This document shows, piece by piece, positions 7,518 through 14,486 of a stretch of 24,731 nt of DNA (position 1 is its first letter; every line of letters begins with the position of its first letter). A model generated the notes under the pieces. It did no database searches. It saw nothing but the letters and a program-made list of their open reading frames with translations, and was not told the DNA's origin. The stretch covers positions 1-24,731 of the forward strand of contig CAYPOT010000058.1 of assembly GCA_964412455.1 (NCBI GenBank), in the 5' to 3' direction. This DNA is from JAAXXJ01 sp964412455 (lineage in GTDB: Bacteria; Nitrospirota; UBA9217). Both the position numbers and the translations under genes were made by a program.

Positions 7518-8855
7518 ATGAAGATCGCAGGAGTTCGGTTCCGGGACAACTGGAGAGTGTACGATTTTGACGCGACGGACGTTGATCTTGCAGTGGGAGA
7601 TCCGGTCATCGTCGAGTCCGACCGGGGTCTGGGCTTTGCCCGCGTGATGCGCTTCCGGGAAGCCGATGAACTTCCCTTTTCGCCGCCGCCGGCCCAGGAA
7701 CAGCAGGCCGTCCAGAACGGAAAGCAGAAGGAAGCCGACGAGGACGAAGAGATCGAGATCGATGTAGAGACCCCCGGCGACGCTGCCGCAGCGGCAGCAG
7801 CGGCAGCTGCGGCCGTCGCGGCAACAGCGGCACCCGCGTCCGCTGCCGACAGGCCGAAGCCGTCCTCCCGAGGCCATCGCAAGGTCATCCGGAAGGCTAC
7901 CGAGGACGATGTCCGGAAGGAAGAGAAGAACCAGGAGCGGGAGGCCGAGGCGTTCAAGTCCTGCCAGGAAATGATCGCTGAACGCGAACTCCCGATGAAG
8001 CTGATCCGCGCTGATTACTCCTTTGACGGGTCACGGGTGACCTTTCATTTCTTTTCCGAGAACCGCATCGACTTTCGCGAACTGGTGAAGGACCTCGCCC
8101 ACACGCTCCGGAGCAGGATCGAGATGCGCCAGGTGGGTGTGCGTGACGTGGCGCGGATCATCGGCGGTTTCGGGCCCTGCGGCCGCGAGCTTTGCTGCAC
8201 CTCCTATCTGCGGGGCTTCGAGCCGGTTTCGATCAGGATGGCGAAGAAGCAGGACATGGTGCTGAATCCCGCCAAGATCTCGGGTGTTTGCGGGAGGCTC
8301 CTTTGCTGTCTTTCCTACGAGTTCCCCGTGTACGATGCGATCAAGAAGGACATCGCCGAGATGAAGCAGGCTGTCGTCCAGGCGAAGAGGGAAGAGGAGG
8401 ACCGCAAGCTTTCCGACCAGCGTCAGGAGGCCGAAGAGCGCCGGCTCGCCGAGGACAAGATGCGCCGCGAGGACGATCGCCAGAGGCAGGAGCGGCAGCG
8501 CGAAAAGCAGAAGCAGCAGCAGCCGCAGCGCGAGGGAAGGAAACCGGAGCAGAAAAAGGATGGCGGTCAGGACCAGAAGCAGCGGCCTCCCCAGGAACAG
8601 CAGCGGGAGAAACAGCGGCAGCCTCAGCAGCAGAAACAAAAACAGCAGCAAAAACAGCAGCAACAGCAAAGACCACAGCAGCAGAAGCCCGGCCCGGAAG
8701 CCACGGAACAAGAACCTCAGGCGCAGGAAGGCCAGCCGCAGCCGCAGGGAGAAAGGGCCGGAGGGAGCAGGAAGCGGCGCTTCTGGAGGAACAAGAAGAA
8801 AAAGAAGGGCGGCGGTGAAGGTCCGCAGACGCCGGGCGGGCCGGCCGCATCGTAA
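7518..8855 (+). CDS. ricT: PSP1-domain protein RicT (YaaT) with long Q/K/R-rich tail
   Basis: PSP1 C-terminal domain family, known in Bacillus subtilis as RicT (YaaT), part of the RicA-RicF-RicT iron-sulfur complex that promotes mRNA processing by RNase Y. The 445 residues begin with the PSP1 beta domain (about 1-55). A low-complexity insert with about 15 alanines follows near residues 90-110. The conserved core has two cysteine clusters, GPCGRELCC and GVCGRLLCC (about residues 218-265). The last roughly 160 residues are an extraordinarily Gln-, Lys-, Arg- and Glu-rich tail ending in WRNKKKKKGGG, encoded by CAG/AAG-rich sequence. The core is normal for the family; the tail and Ala tract are additions, and the basic tail may bind RNA (inference). 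No ricA or ricF gene is visible. It sits between holB and metG, matching the Firmicute order. Confidence 0.92.
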   Translation: MKIAGVRFRDNWRVYDFDATDVDLAVGDPVIVESDRGLGFARVMRFREADELPFSPPPAQEQQAVQNGKQKEADEDEEIEIDVETPGDAAAAAAAAAAAVAATAAPASAADRPKPSSRGHRKVIRKATEDDVRKEEKNQEREAEAFKSCQEMIAERELPMKLIRADYSFDGSRVTFHFFSENRIDFRELVKDLAHTLRSRIEMRQVGVRDVARIIGGFGPCGRELCCTSYLRGFEPVSIRMAKKQDMVLNPAKISGVCGRLLCCLSYEFPVYDAIKKDIAEMKQAVVQAKREEEDRKLSDQRQEAEERRLAEDKMRREDDRQRQERQREKQKQQQPQREGRKPEQKKDGGQDQKQRPPQEQQREKQRQPQQQKQKQQQKQQQQQRPQQQKPGPEATEQEPQAQEGQPQPQGERAGGSRKRRFWRNKKKKKGGGEGPQTPGGPAAS

Positions 8856-8862
8856 AGCAGCA

Positions 8863-8905
8863 TTGAAAATTGGAAATTGCAGATTGGAAATTGGAAATTG
8901 CGAAG
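8863..8905. repeat. AT-rich short tandem repeat (GGAAATTG units) after ricT
   Basis: Units of the form TTGGAAATTG(C) recur several times between the ricT stop and metG. The 13-base string GGAAATTGCAGAT (8872-8884) occurs in reverse complement at 6152-6164 next to holB. This looks like a dispersed intergenic repeat family rather than a regulatory site specific to metG. Confidence 0.65.
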
Positions 8906-8995
8906 GCATAATGAAAAAATCACTCTGTTGTCCGCTTCGCTTGCGGCATTAGCATATTTTCCTGCTGCCGGACTCTCCACACTTCCAATCGGTCG

Positions 8996-11011
8996 ATGAC
9001 GATCATGCCGAAGAAATTCACCATCACCACTCCCATCTACTACGTGAACGACGTGCCGCACATCGGGCACGCCTACACGACCATTGCGGCGGACACCCTC
9101 GCACGGTACCATCGGCTCCTGGGCGAACCGGTGTTCTTTCTCACCGGCACGGATGAGCACGGACAGAAGGTGGAGAAGGCCGCCGTGGAGCGGGGTCTCA
9201 CGCCCAAGGCCCATGCCGATGCCCTGTCGAAGAACTTCCGGAAGCTTTGGGAGAAGCTCGAGATCACCAACGACGCCTTCATCCGCACGACGGACAAGGA
9301 ACACGTCGCCGTCGTCCAGGAACTGCTGCAGAAGCTCTACGACAAGGGCGAGATCGAGCGCCGCATCTACGAGGGATGGTACTGCACTCCCGACGAGCGG
9401 TTCTGGACGGAGAAGGACATCCACGAAGGGAAGTGCCCGGACTGCGGCCGGCCCGTGGAGCAGATCAAGGAAAACAACTATTTCTTCCTGATGAGCAAAT
9501 ATCAGGCGCGGCTCATCGAACACATCGAAAAGGACCCGAACTTCATCCGGCCCGAGAGCAGGCGCAACGAGGTGCTGGGATTTTTACGGTCGCAGACCCT
9601 GGGCGACCTCTGCATCTCCCGCCCCAAGGCGCGGCTCTCCTGGGGCATCGAGCTTCCCTTTGACCGGGACTTCGTCACGTATGTCTGGTTCGACGCGCTG
9701 GTGAACTATTTCTCGGCCACACGCTACCTGAGCCCGCCTGCCGAAGGCTCGAACGATCCCGCGGTCCGCGAGCGGTTCTGGTGGCCCGCGGACCATCACC
9801 TCGTGGGCAAGGACATCCTGACGACGCACAGCGTGTACTGGACCACCATGCTCATGGGACTGGACCTGCCGCTGCCCGGCAACATCTTCGCCCACGGCTG
9901 GTGGACGCGCGATGGCAAAAAGATGTCCAAGTCCCTCGGCAACGTCATCGACCCGAACGAGGTGGTGGACGCCTACGGGCCCGATGCCTTCCGCTACTTC
10001 GTGCTGCGCGAGGTGCCCTTCGGCCTGGACGGAGACTTTTCGACGGAGACCTTCATCACCCGCTTCAACACCGAGCTGGCGAACGACCTGGGAAATCTGC
10101 TTTCTCGGGTGATGACCATGGTGGGGAAATATTTCGAAGGGAAGGTCCCCGCGTCGGGACCGGAGCAGCCGGGGGACCGGGAGCTTCGCGCGATCGCAGA
10201 GGGCCTTCCGGCGCAGATCGACCGGGACCTCGCGGCCCTCGCCTTCAACCGGTATCTGCAAACGGTCTGGCAGCTCGTGACCCGGGCGAACCGGTACGTG
10301 GAGGAGAACGCGCCCTGGACCCTGGCGAAGAAGAACGATCTGTCCCGGCTCGGCAGCGTGCTCTATAACCTGGCCGAGTCGCTCAGGATCATCGGCCTGT
10401 GCATCTACCCGGTGATTCCGGGGACGAGCCAGAAGATCTGGAACAGCCTCGGCATCGGCAAAGAGATATCCGCCTGCCGCATGGACGAAGAACGGGCGTG
10501 GGGAAGGATCAAGCCCGGGACGGTCATAAAACCCGGTGAGCAGCTGTTCCCGAGGATCGACGTCAAAAAAGAGAGTGGACGCGGATCAAATCTGACGAAC
10601 GCGGATACAGCAAAAAAAACGGAGAAGAAGATGGAACAAGCAGAATCAGAACAAAAGCCTGTCGAGAAACCTGCGGCAGTCGAACCCGAGCTGATCGGCA
10701 TCGAGGACTTCGCGAAGGTGCAGCTCCGGGTCGGGAAGATCACGGCCGCCGAGCGGGTGGAAAAGTCCGAGAAGCTGGTGAAGCTCCAGGTTGACATCGG
10801 CACTGAGACCCGCCAGGTCGTGGCCGGGATCGGCAAGAGCTACGCGCCCGAGCAATTGATCGACAAGTCCGTCGTGATCGTCGTCAATCTGAAATCGGCG
10901 AAGCTCATGGGCGTCGAGTCCCAGGGCATGCTGCTCGCCGCGAGCAGCGGCGATCTGCTCTCGGTCGTCACACCGGACAGGGATGTCAAGCCGGGAGCGA
11001 AAGTAAAATAA
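8996..11011 (+). CDS. metG: Methionyl-tRNA synthetase with C-terminal tRNA-binding domain
   Basis: Charges tRNA-Met with methionine. The 671-residue form combines the class I catalytic core, the anticodon domain and a C-terminal EMAP/Trbp111-like tRNA-binding domain. Visible motifs are the HIGH box in YYVNDVPHIGHAYT, TGTDEHGQKV, the insert with WYCTPDERFW and CPDCGRPVE, and the KMSKS loop. The C-terminal domain begins at about residue 565 (IEDFAKVQLRVGKITAAE) and includes GIGKSY and GVESQGMLLAAS. A Lys/Glu-rich linker joins the two halves; part of it (10571-10606) carries ACGCGGAT twice, 20 bases apart, and looks like an inserted repeat. The start may instead be the second ATG at 9005, which gives the usual N-terminus MPKKFTITTPIYY; neither start has a good Shine-Dalgarno sequence. 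Gene order metG-tatD is conserved in many bacteria. Confidence 0.97.
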   Translation: MTIMPKKFTITTPIYYVNDVPHIGHAYTTIAADTLARYHRLLGEPVFFLTGTDEHGQKVEKAAVERGLTPKAHADALSKNFRKLWEKLEITNDAFIRTTDKEHVAVVQELLQKLYDKGEIERRIYEGWYCTPDERFWTEKDIHEGKCPDCGRPVEQIKENNYFFLMSKYQARLIEHIEKDPNFIRPESRRNEVLGFLRSQTLGDLCISRPKARLSWGIELPFDRDFVTYVWFDALVNYFSATRYLSPPAEGSNDPAVRERFWWPADHHLVGKDILTTHSVYWTTMLMGLDLPLPGNIFAHGWWTRDGKKMSKSLGNVIDPNEVVDAYGPDAFRYFVLREVPFGLDGDFSTETFITRFNTELANDLGNLLSRVMTMVGKYFEGKVPASGPEQPGDRELRAIAEGLPAQIDRDLAALAFNRYLQTVWQLVTRANRYVEENAPWTLAKKNDLSRLGSVLYNLAESLRIIGLCIYPVIPGTSQKIWNSLGIGKEISACRMDEERAWGRIKPGTVIKPGEQLFPRIDVKKESGRGSNLTNADTAKKTEKKMEQAESEQKPVEKPAAVEPELIGIEDFAKVQLRVGKITAAERVEKSEKLVKLQVDIGTETRQVVAGIGKSYAPEQLIDKSVVIVVNLKSAKLMGVESQGMLLAASSGDLLSVVTPDRDVKPGAKVK

Positions 11012-11015
11012 ACCT

Positions 11016-11101
11016 CGTGAGACGTCAGACGTGAGGCGTGAGAGACGGAGTATTCTTCCTCTCGCGTTTTTCGCTCCACGTCTCACGTTTCACGTTTTAC
11101 G
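11016..11101. repeat. Inverted repeat of ACGTGA-type units between metG and tatD-rSAM
   Basis: The left arm (11016-11045) is built of CGTGAGACGTCAGACGTGAG-like units, and the right arm (11072-11101) reads ACGTCTCACGTTTCACG, its approximate reverse complement. The stretch is open in the tatD frame and adds 25 spurious-looking residues if the upstream ATG at 11038 is used, which argues for the GTG start at 11113. It may form a hairpin between the two genes. Confidence 0.7.
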
Positions 11102-11112
11102 GGGGTCAAAAA

Positions 11113-12483
11113 GTGCTGATCGATACCCACGCGCACCTCGAGATGCGCGAGTTCAACGATGACCGTGATGAGGTCATCAAGCGCGCGCGGGAAGCGGGCG
11201 TCGGACATATCCTCACCATCGGCACGACCGTGGAGTCGAGCCGCGACGCCGTCCTGCTCGCGGAGAAGCACGACTTCATCTACGCCGCAATCGGCATTCA
11301 TCCCCACGAGACCAAGGACATCCTCCATCCCTCCTACGACATCCTTCGCCACTTTGCCCAGCACCCGAAGGTCGTGGCCTACGGCGAGATCGGCCTCGAC
11401 TACTATTACGAGCACTCCCAGCGCTCGATCCAGCAGAGGAAGTTCAGGGACATGCTGCGGGAGGCGCGGGAGCTGAAACTGCCCGTCATCGTCCATGACC
11501 GCGACGCGCACGAGGACATGCTCGCCATTTTGACGGAAGAATGGGACCCGGCGCTCGGCGGCGTGATGCACTGTTTTTCCGGCGACATCGAATACGCCCG
11601 GAAGGTGATGGGCCTGGGTTTCCATATCTCCATCGCAGGACCGGTGACCTTTCCCAAGGCGGAGGCGCTCCGGGAGACGGTGCGCCAGATCCCGATCGAG
11701 AGCATGCTGATCGAGACCGACGCGCCGTACCTGGCGCCGCAGCAGTACCGCGGCAAGCGGAACGAGCCAGCCTACGTGCGCAATACGGCGGAAGTGATAG
11801 CGAAGGTGAAAGGCCTGTCCTTCGATGACGTGGCGCGGATCACGAGCTACAACGCCATGCAGCTCTTTGGCATCGGCGATATCCCGAAGAAGGGCAAGAT
11901 CGCCTATCCCATCAGGAACTCTCTCTATCTCAACGTGACCAACCGGTGCACGTCCGCCTGCACCTTCTGCGTCCGGTACTTCACCGACGTGGTGAAGGGC
12001 CACAACCTTCGCCTGAAGGACGAACCCGCGGCCGGGGACCTGGTCAAGGAGATCGGCGACCCGAAGAAGTACGACGAGGTCGTCTTCTGCGGCTATGGCG
12101 AGCCGCTGCTGCGGCTCGACGTGGTGAAGGAGGTCGCGGCGGCGGTCAAGAAGAAGGGCGGCCGGGTCCGCATCGACACCAACGGCCACGGAAACCTTAT
12201 CCACAAGCGGAACATCCTGCCGGAACTCGCCGGTCTCGTGGACGCTGTGAGCGTCAGCCTGAACGCCCAGGACGCGGAATTGTACGAGAAGATATCCCAG
12301 CCCAAGTTCGGTCTTGCCACGTACGATGCGGTGAAGGAATTCATCGCCGAGGCGGTAAAGTACATCCCCGAGGTGACCGCCACCATCGTCACCGTCCCCG
12401 GCGTCGACGTCGAGGCCTGCCGGAAGATCACCGACGGGCTCGGCGTGAAGCTCCGGGTCAGGGAATATAATGTGGTAGGTTGA
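11113..12483 (+). CDS. TatD-family metal-dependent hydrolase fused to a radical SAM domain
   Basis: Two enzymes in one 456-residue chain. The TatD DNase-type domain (1 to about 258) keeps its metal ligands: His6 and His8 in DTHAHLEM, Glu92 in GEIGLDY, His128, His153 in MHCFSG, and Asp203 in ETDAPYLAP. The radical SAM domain (about 268-456) has the CX3CX2C cluster motif with Cys279, Cys283 and Cys286, then VVFCGYGEPLL. Such TatD-linked radical SAM proteins are a known family of unknown substrate, often fused as here. I chose the GTG at 11113, preceded by GGGGG, because the upstream ATG extension is repeat sequence. It lies downstream of metG, the usual place for tatD. The last 65 bases recur at 13388-13452, so its 3' end was an insertion or recombination point. 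Domain calls are secure; the reaction is unknown. Confidence 0.93.
   Translation: MLIDTHAHLEMREFNDDRDEVIKRAREAGVGHILTIGTTVESSRDAVLLAEKHDFIYAAIGIHPHETKDILHPSYDILRHFAQHPKVVAYGEIGLDYYYEHSQRSIQQRKFRDMLREARELKLPVIVHDRDAHEDMLAILTEEWDPALGGVMHCFSGDIEYARKVMGLGFHISIAGPVTFPKAEALRETVRQIPIESMLIETDAPYLAPQQYRGKRNEPAYVRNTAEVIAKVKGLSFDDVARITSYNAMQLFGIGDIPKKGKIAYPIRNSLYLNVTNRCTSACTFCVRYFTDVVKGHNLRLKDEPAAGDLVKEIGDPKKYDEVVFCGYGEPLLRLDVVKEVAAAVKKKGGRVRIDTNGHGNLIHKRNILPELAGLVDAVSVSLNAQDAELYEKISQPKFGLATYDAVKEFIAEAVKYIPEVTATIVTVPGVDVEACRKITDGLGVKLRVREYNVVG
12417..12481 (+). repeat. Direct repeat, upstream copy (3' end of tatD-rSAM gene)
   Basis: These 65 bases encode the C-terminus CRKITDGLGVKLRVREYNVVG of the fusion protein. 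They match 13388-13452 at 61 of 65 positions. All four differences are silent in the shared reading frame. The two copies bracket the two-gene cassette. Confidence 0.9.
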
Positions 12484-12588
12484 TCGTTGCTCGCTTTTGC
12501 CGTTGATCCCGGCGTTTCCCCTCAACCGCAGGAGTCGCTTGCTTTTTCATGAAGCATGTACTATTCTTACGGTCAAGAGGGGTAAACG

Positions 12589-12804
12589 ATGAGGCTTGAC
12601 GCGGGACAGATCGAAGTGGTTGATGATGCCATGGCGAATGTGCTCAGAAAGAAGCGTCCGGACGAGCGGATTCGGATCGGCTTCGATATCTGGATATCCG
12701 CACACGCCATGCTGACGACGCATATCGGGCGCCTTCATCCCGATTGGGATCGCGAAAAAGTCGGGCAGGAAGTGGCCAGGAGATTCCTCCATGGGTCCCT
12801 ATGA
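12589..12804 (+). CDS. Small hypothetical protein paired with nucleotidyltransferase
   Basis: A 71-residue protein with strong SD AAGAGGGG (12575-12582) six bases before the ATG. It has an amphipathic helical pattern: residues 1-25 are acidic/basic mixed, then RIRIGFDIWISAHAMLTTHIGRLHPDWDREKVGQ-like helices and a C-terminal ARRF. From memory, short proteins with the H(P)xW...E(V/I)ARR ending commonly precede nucleotidyltransferases in varied bacteria, but no function is established to my knowledge. It overlaps the next gene by 14 bases, so the two are translated together. A role as antitoxin or accessory subunit is inference from the pairing. No recognisable DNA-binding motif. Confidence 0.7.
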   Translation: MRLDAGQIEVVDDAMANVLRKKRPDERIRIGFDIWISAHAMLTTHIGRLHPDWDREKVGQEVARRFLHGSL

Positions 12805-13360
12805 GCTGCTGGAGCGGATCGTCCTCGTCTTCGAACGCCTCCATATTCCCTACCTGGTTACCGGGTCGGTGGCGGCTATGGCCTATGGGGAGCCCCGCCT
12901 CACGAACGACATCGATGTAGTCGCCTTGATAGAAAAGCGCCATATCCCGCCTCTGATCGAAGCCTTTCCGGCCTCAGAATACTACGTGAACGACGAGATG
13001 ATTCGCGAAGCAATCCAACACAAGGGCCAGTTCAACATAATCCATCCATCTTCCGGTCTCAAAGTGGACGTCATAATTTGCCGGAACACGCGCTTCGACG
13101 CCAGCAGATTCAGTCGCGTTCGGAGAATACATCCTGCCGAGTCCTATGAGGCGAACTTCGCAGCGCCGGAGGACGTGATTATTAAAAAGATGGAGTATTA
13201 CAAAGATGGCGGCTCGGAAAAACACCTTCGCGACATTACCGGCATACTCAAAATCAGCGGCGATGAGATCGATCTCGCCTACATCACCGAGTGGTCTGAG
13301 TTTTTGGGGCTCACGGAAATCTGGGAAGCAGTGAAAAAGAAGCTGGGCGGGACGCTGTAG
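12791..13360 (+). CDS. Nucleotidyltransferase-fold protein (AbiEii/MNT-like)
   Basis: A 189-residue member of the polymerase-beta-type nucleotidyltransferase superfamily. The active-site signature is visible as GSVAAMAYGEPRLTNDIDVV: the Gly-Ser pair at about 22-23 and the DxD pair about 17 residues later. A third acidic position is likely in KVDVI near residue 95. The C-terminal part (about 130-189) is helical, with KKMEYYKDGGSEKHLRDI, typical of these proteins. Relatives act as toxins (AbiEii, MNT type), tRNA modifiers or antibiotic-modifying enzymes; substrate here is unknown. It overlaps the 71-residue ORF by 14 bases and forms the cassette with it. Base composition is less GC-rich than the surrounding housekeeping genes, consistent with transfer. 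Family call is fairly sure; toxin function is inference. Confidence 0.85.
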   Translation: MGPYELLERIVLVFERLHIPYLVTGSVAAMAYGEPRLTNDIDVVALIEKRHIPPLIEAFPASEYYVNDEMIREAIQHKGQFNIIHPSSGLKVDVIICRNTRFDASRFSRVRRIHPAESYEANFAAPEDVIIKKMEYYKDGGSEKHLRDITGILKISGDEIDLAYITEWSEFLGLTEIWEAVKKKLGGTL

Positions 13361-13361
13361 G

Positions 13362-13454
13362 TCAGCCGCCGGTGCGGACGCCGAAGACTGCCGGAAGATC
13401 ACCGACGGGCTCGGCGTGAAGCTTCGGGTGCGGGAGTATAATGTGGTAGGTTAG
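13362..13454 (+). pseudogene. Remnant of the C-terminus of the TatD-radical SAM gene
   Basis: In frame, this segment reads ...AEDCRKITDGLGVKL and ends in the same EYNVVG plus stop as the intact gene at 12483. From 13388 on, the amino acids are identical and the codons differ only silently; upstream, between 13362 and 13387, similarity decays (DVEAC versus DAEDC). It has no start or catalytic part. It is the downstream direct repeat of the cassette and most likely the displaced original, or an allele carried in by the incoming DNA. Confidence 0.85.
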
Positions 13455-13502
13455 GCGCGAAATTACAGAAAGATACTCCGCAGTTTCAATGCGTCATTAT
13501 TC

Positions 13503-13531
13503 TTTAATCTATCCTTGAAATGTTCTATACT
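13503..13531 (+). promoter_or_regulatory. Candidate promoter of the lipoprotein cluster
   Basis: TATACT (13526-13531) is a good -10 box; 17 bases upstream is only a weak -35 match, TTTAAT (13503-13508). It lies about 80 bases before the chosen start of the first lipoprotein and inside the longer reading frame that starts at 13520, which further argues for the later start. Confidence 0.35.
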
Positions 13532-13609
13532 CTTCTCACGGTTCCATCACCGTCTCAACGTTCTTCCCCAGTGCTTGAATTCACGAAGAAGTATCCAGGG
13601 AGGCATCGC

Positions 13610-14260
13610 ATGGTCAGGTGCATTCGTTCCCGAAGCACTCAGCTCGTACTGATAGCGCTCGTCACTACCATGCTGTCGGGTTGCCATATCCACAAGCCCT
13701 TCGAGCCCATGGACGACACGGTCACGATCCGGCCCGGATCGCTTGCGGTCATCAGCGGGGACGTTTCTGAGGCGACGATGCGGCTGGCAGACGTTCTGAC
13801 TCAGCAGCTCAAGGACCGGAGCACCTTTAACGTCCTGAGCCAGGAAGAGATCGGATACCGCGCCGGGAAGTACCCGGTTGCTATAAAAGAAGCTGATGCC
13901 GCAGGCGACCTCAAGCCGGTCTGGTTCGACAAGTCGGAAAAGGCAAAGCTCGACACTCTGCAGGCGAAGGTCAAAACCGACTACCTGTTCGTCGTCTGGA
14001 CGCCATACCTGTTCAGGGTCACGAACTGGAATAGACCAGGCGGTTCAGTCTCCTTTCGGGTGACCGTGAACGGCAACCTGATCGAATACCCGAAAGGGGT
14101 AGCAGTCGGCTACACCGAATTCGTCGAGAACAAAAGCAAGTCGTGCTGTCTCTTCGGGAAGTCGGAGGGAAACGACGTCAACGAGTTGCTGCACGACGCG
14201 GCATCGCAGATGGCCGACAAACTCATCAGCGCTGCCAAGGCGGAGAAGCCGGGGAAGTGA
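13610..14260 (+). CDS. Predicted lipoprotein, paralogue 1 of tandem family
   Basis: A 216-residue exported lipoprotein. The ATG at 13610 follows AGGGAGG (13597-13603) and gives a good signal peptide, RSTQLVLIALVTTMLSGC, with the lipidated Cys at residue 25. An in-frame ATG at 13520 would place the signal 30 residues inside and is rejected. The mature part opens with HIHKPFEP, then GSLAVISGDVSEATMRLADVLTQQLK, FNVLSQEEIG, YPVAIKEA, TDYLFVVW, and ends in SCCLFGKSEGNDVNELL and a Lys-rich tail. The pattern of a beta strand, helix and 'FxVLSQEEIG' resembles the N-terminal fold of CsgG/LpoB-type envelope lipoproteins, but I cannot confirm it. It is highly similar to the next gene. Function unknown. 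Confidence 0.85.
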   Translation: MVRCIRSRSTQLVLIALVTTMLSGCHIHKPFEPMDDTVTIRPGSLAVISGDVSEATMRLADVLTQQLKDRSTFNVLSQEEIGYRAGKYPVAIKEADAAGDLKPVWFDKSEKAKLDTLQAKVKTDYLFVVWTPYLFRVTNWNRPGGSVSFRVTVNGNLIEYPKGVAVGYTEFVENKSKSCCLFGKSEGNDVNELLHDAASQMADKLISAAKAEKPGK

Positions 14261-14486
14261 TGATAGGAAGAACGCCTTGGAACTCGGCCTGTTCCACAGG
14301 GCAAGAAAAGATCAGAATGGGAGCAATGTGCGGCATTGACACAATGTTGCATGCGGTATGCGGCGATTCAGGGGGCTTTTTTTCTTTTCATGCGGAGAAA
14401 AATAGTTGTACTTGTTCTACCCGCAACGCAGTTCTTTTTTGATACCTCATCGTAGATCATCCAGATACTACACAGGAGGCACCGAC

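Larger units (their letters stand above)
12482..13387 (+). mobile_element. Probable inserted two-gene cassette between duplicated 3' ends of tatD-rSAM
   Basis: Bounded by the two direct repeats, this stretch of about 900 bases holds only the small ORF 12589-12804 and the nucleotidyltransferase 12791-13360. Similarity to the fusion gene begins again within a few bases of the nucleotidyltransferase stop. No integrase, transposase or terminal inverted repeat is present, so entry may have been by homologous recombination or with help from elsewhere. Calling it mobile is inference from the flanking duplication. Confidence 0.5.

Noticed and set aside
8500..8700. CAG-rich repeats as a possible CRISPR or minisatellite
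   Set aside because: There are no regular repeat-spacer units; the sequence is in-frame coding low complexity of ricT.
8031..8909. Minus-strand ORF with a Leu-rich, membrane-like sequence
   Set aside because: The hydrophobic runs are the antisense reading of the CAG/AAG-rich tail of ricT, not a membrane protein gene.
11083..12525. Long minus-strand ORF (480 codons)
   Set aside because: Antisense shadow of the TatD-radical SAM gene, which has intact active-site motifs.
12539..12564. Promoter TTGCTT / TACTAT before the cassette genes
   Set aside because: The spacing is only 14 bases, too short for a normal sigma70 promoter, so it is not listed.
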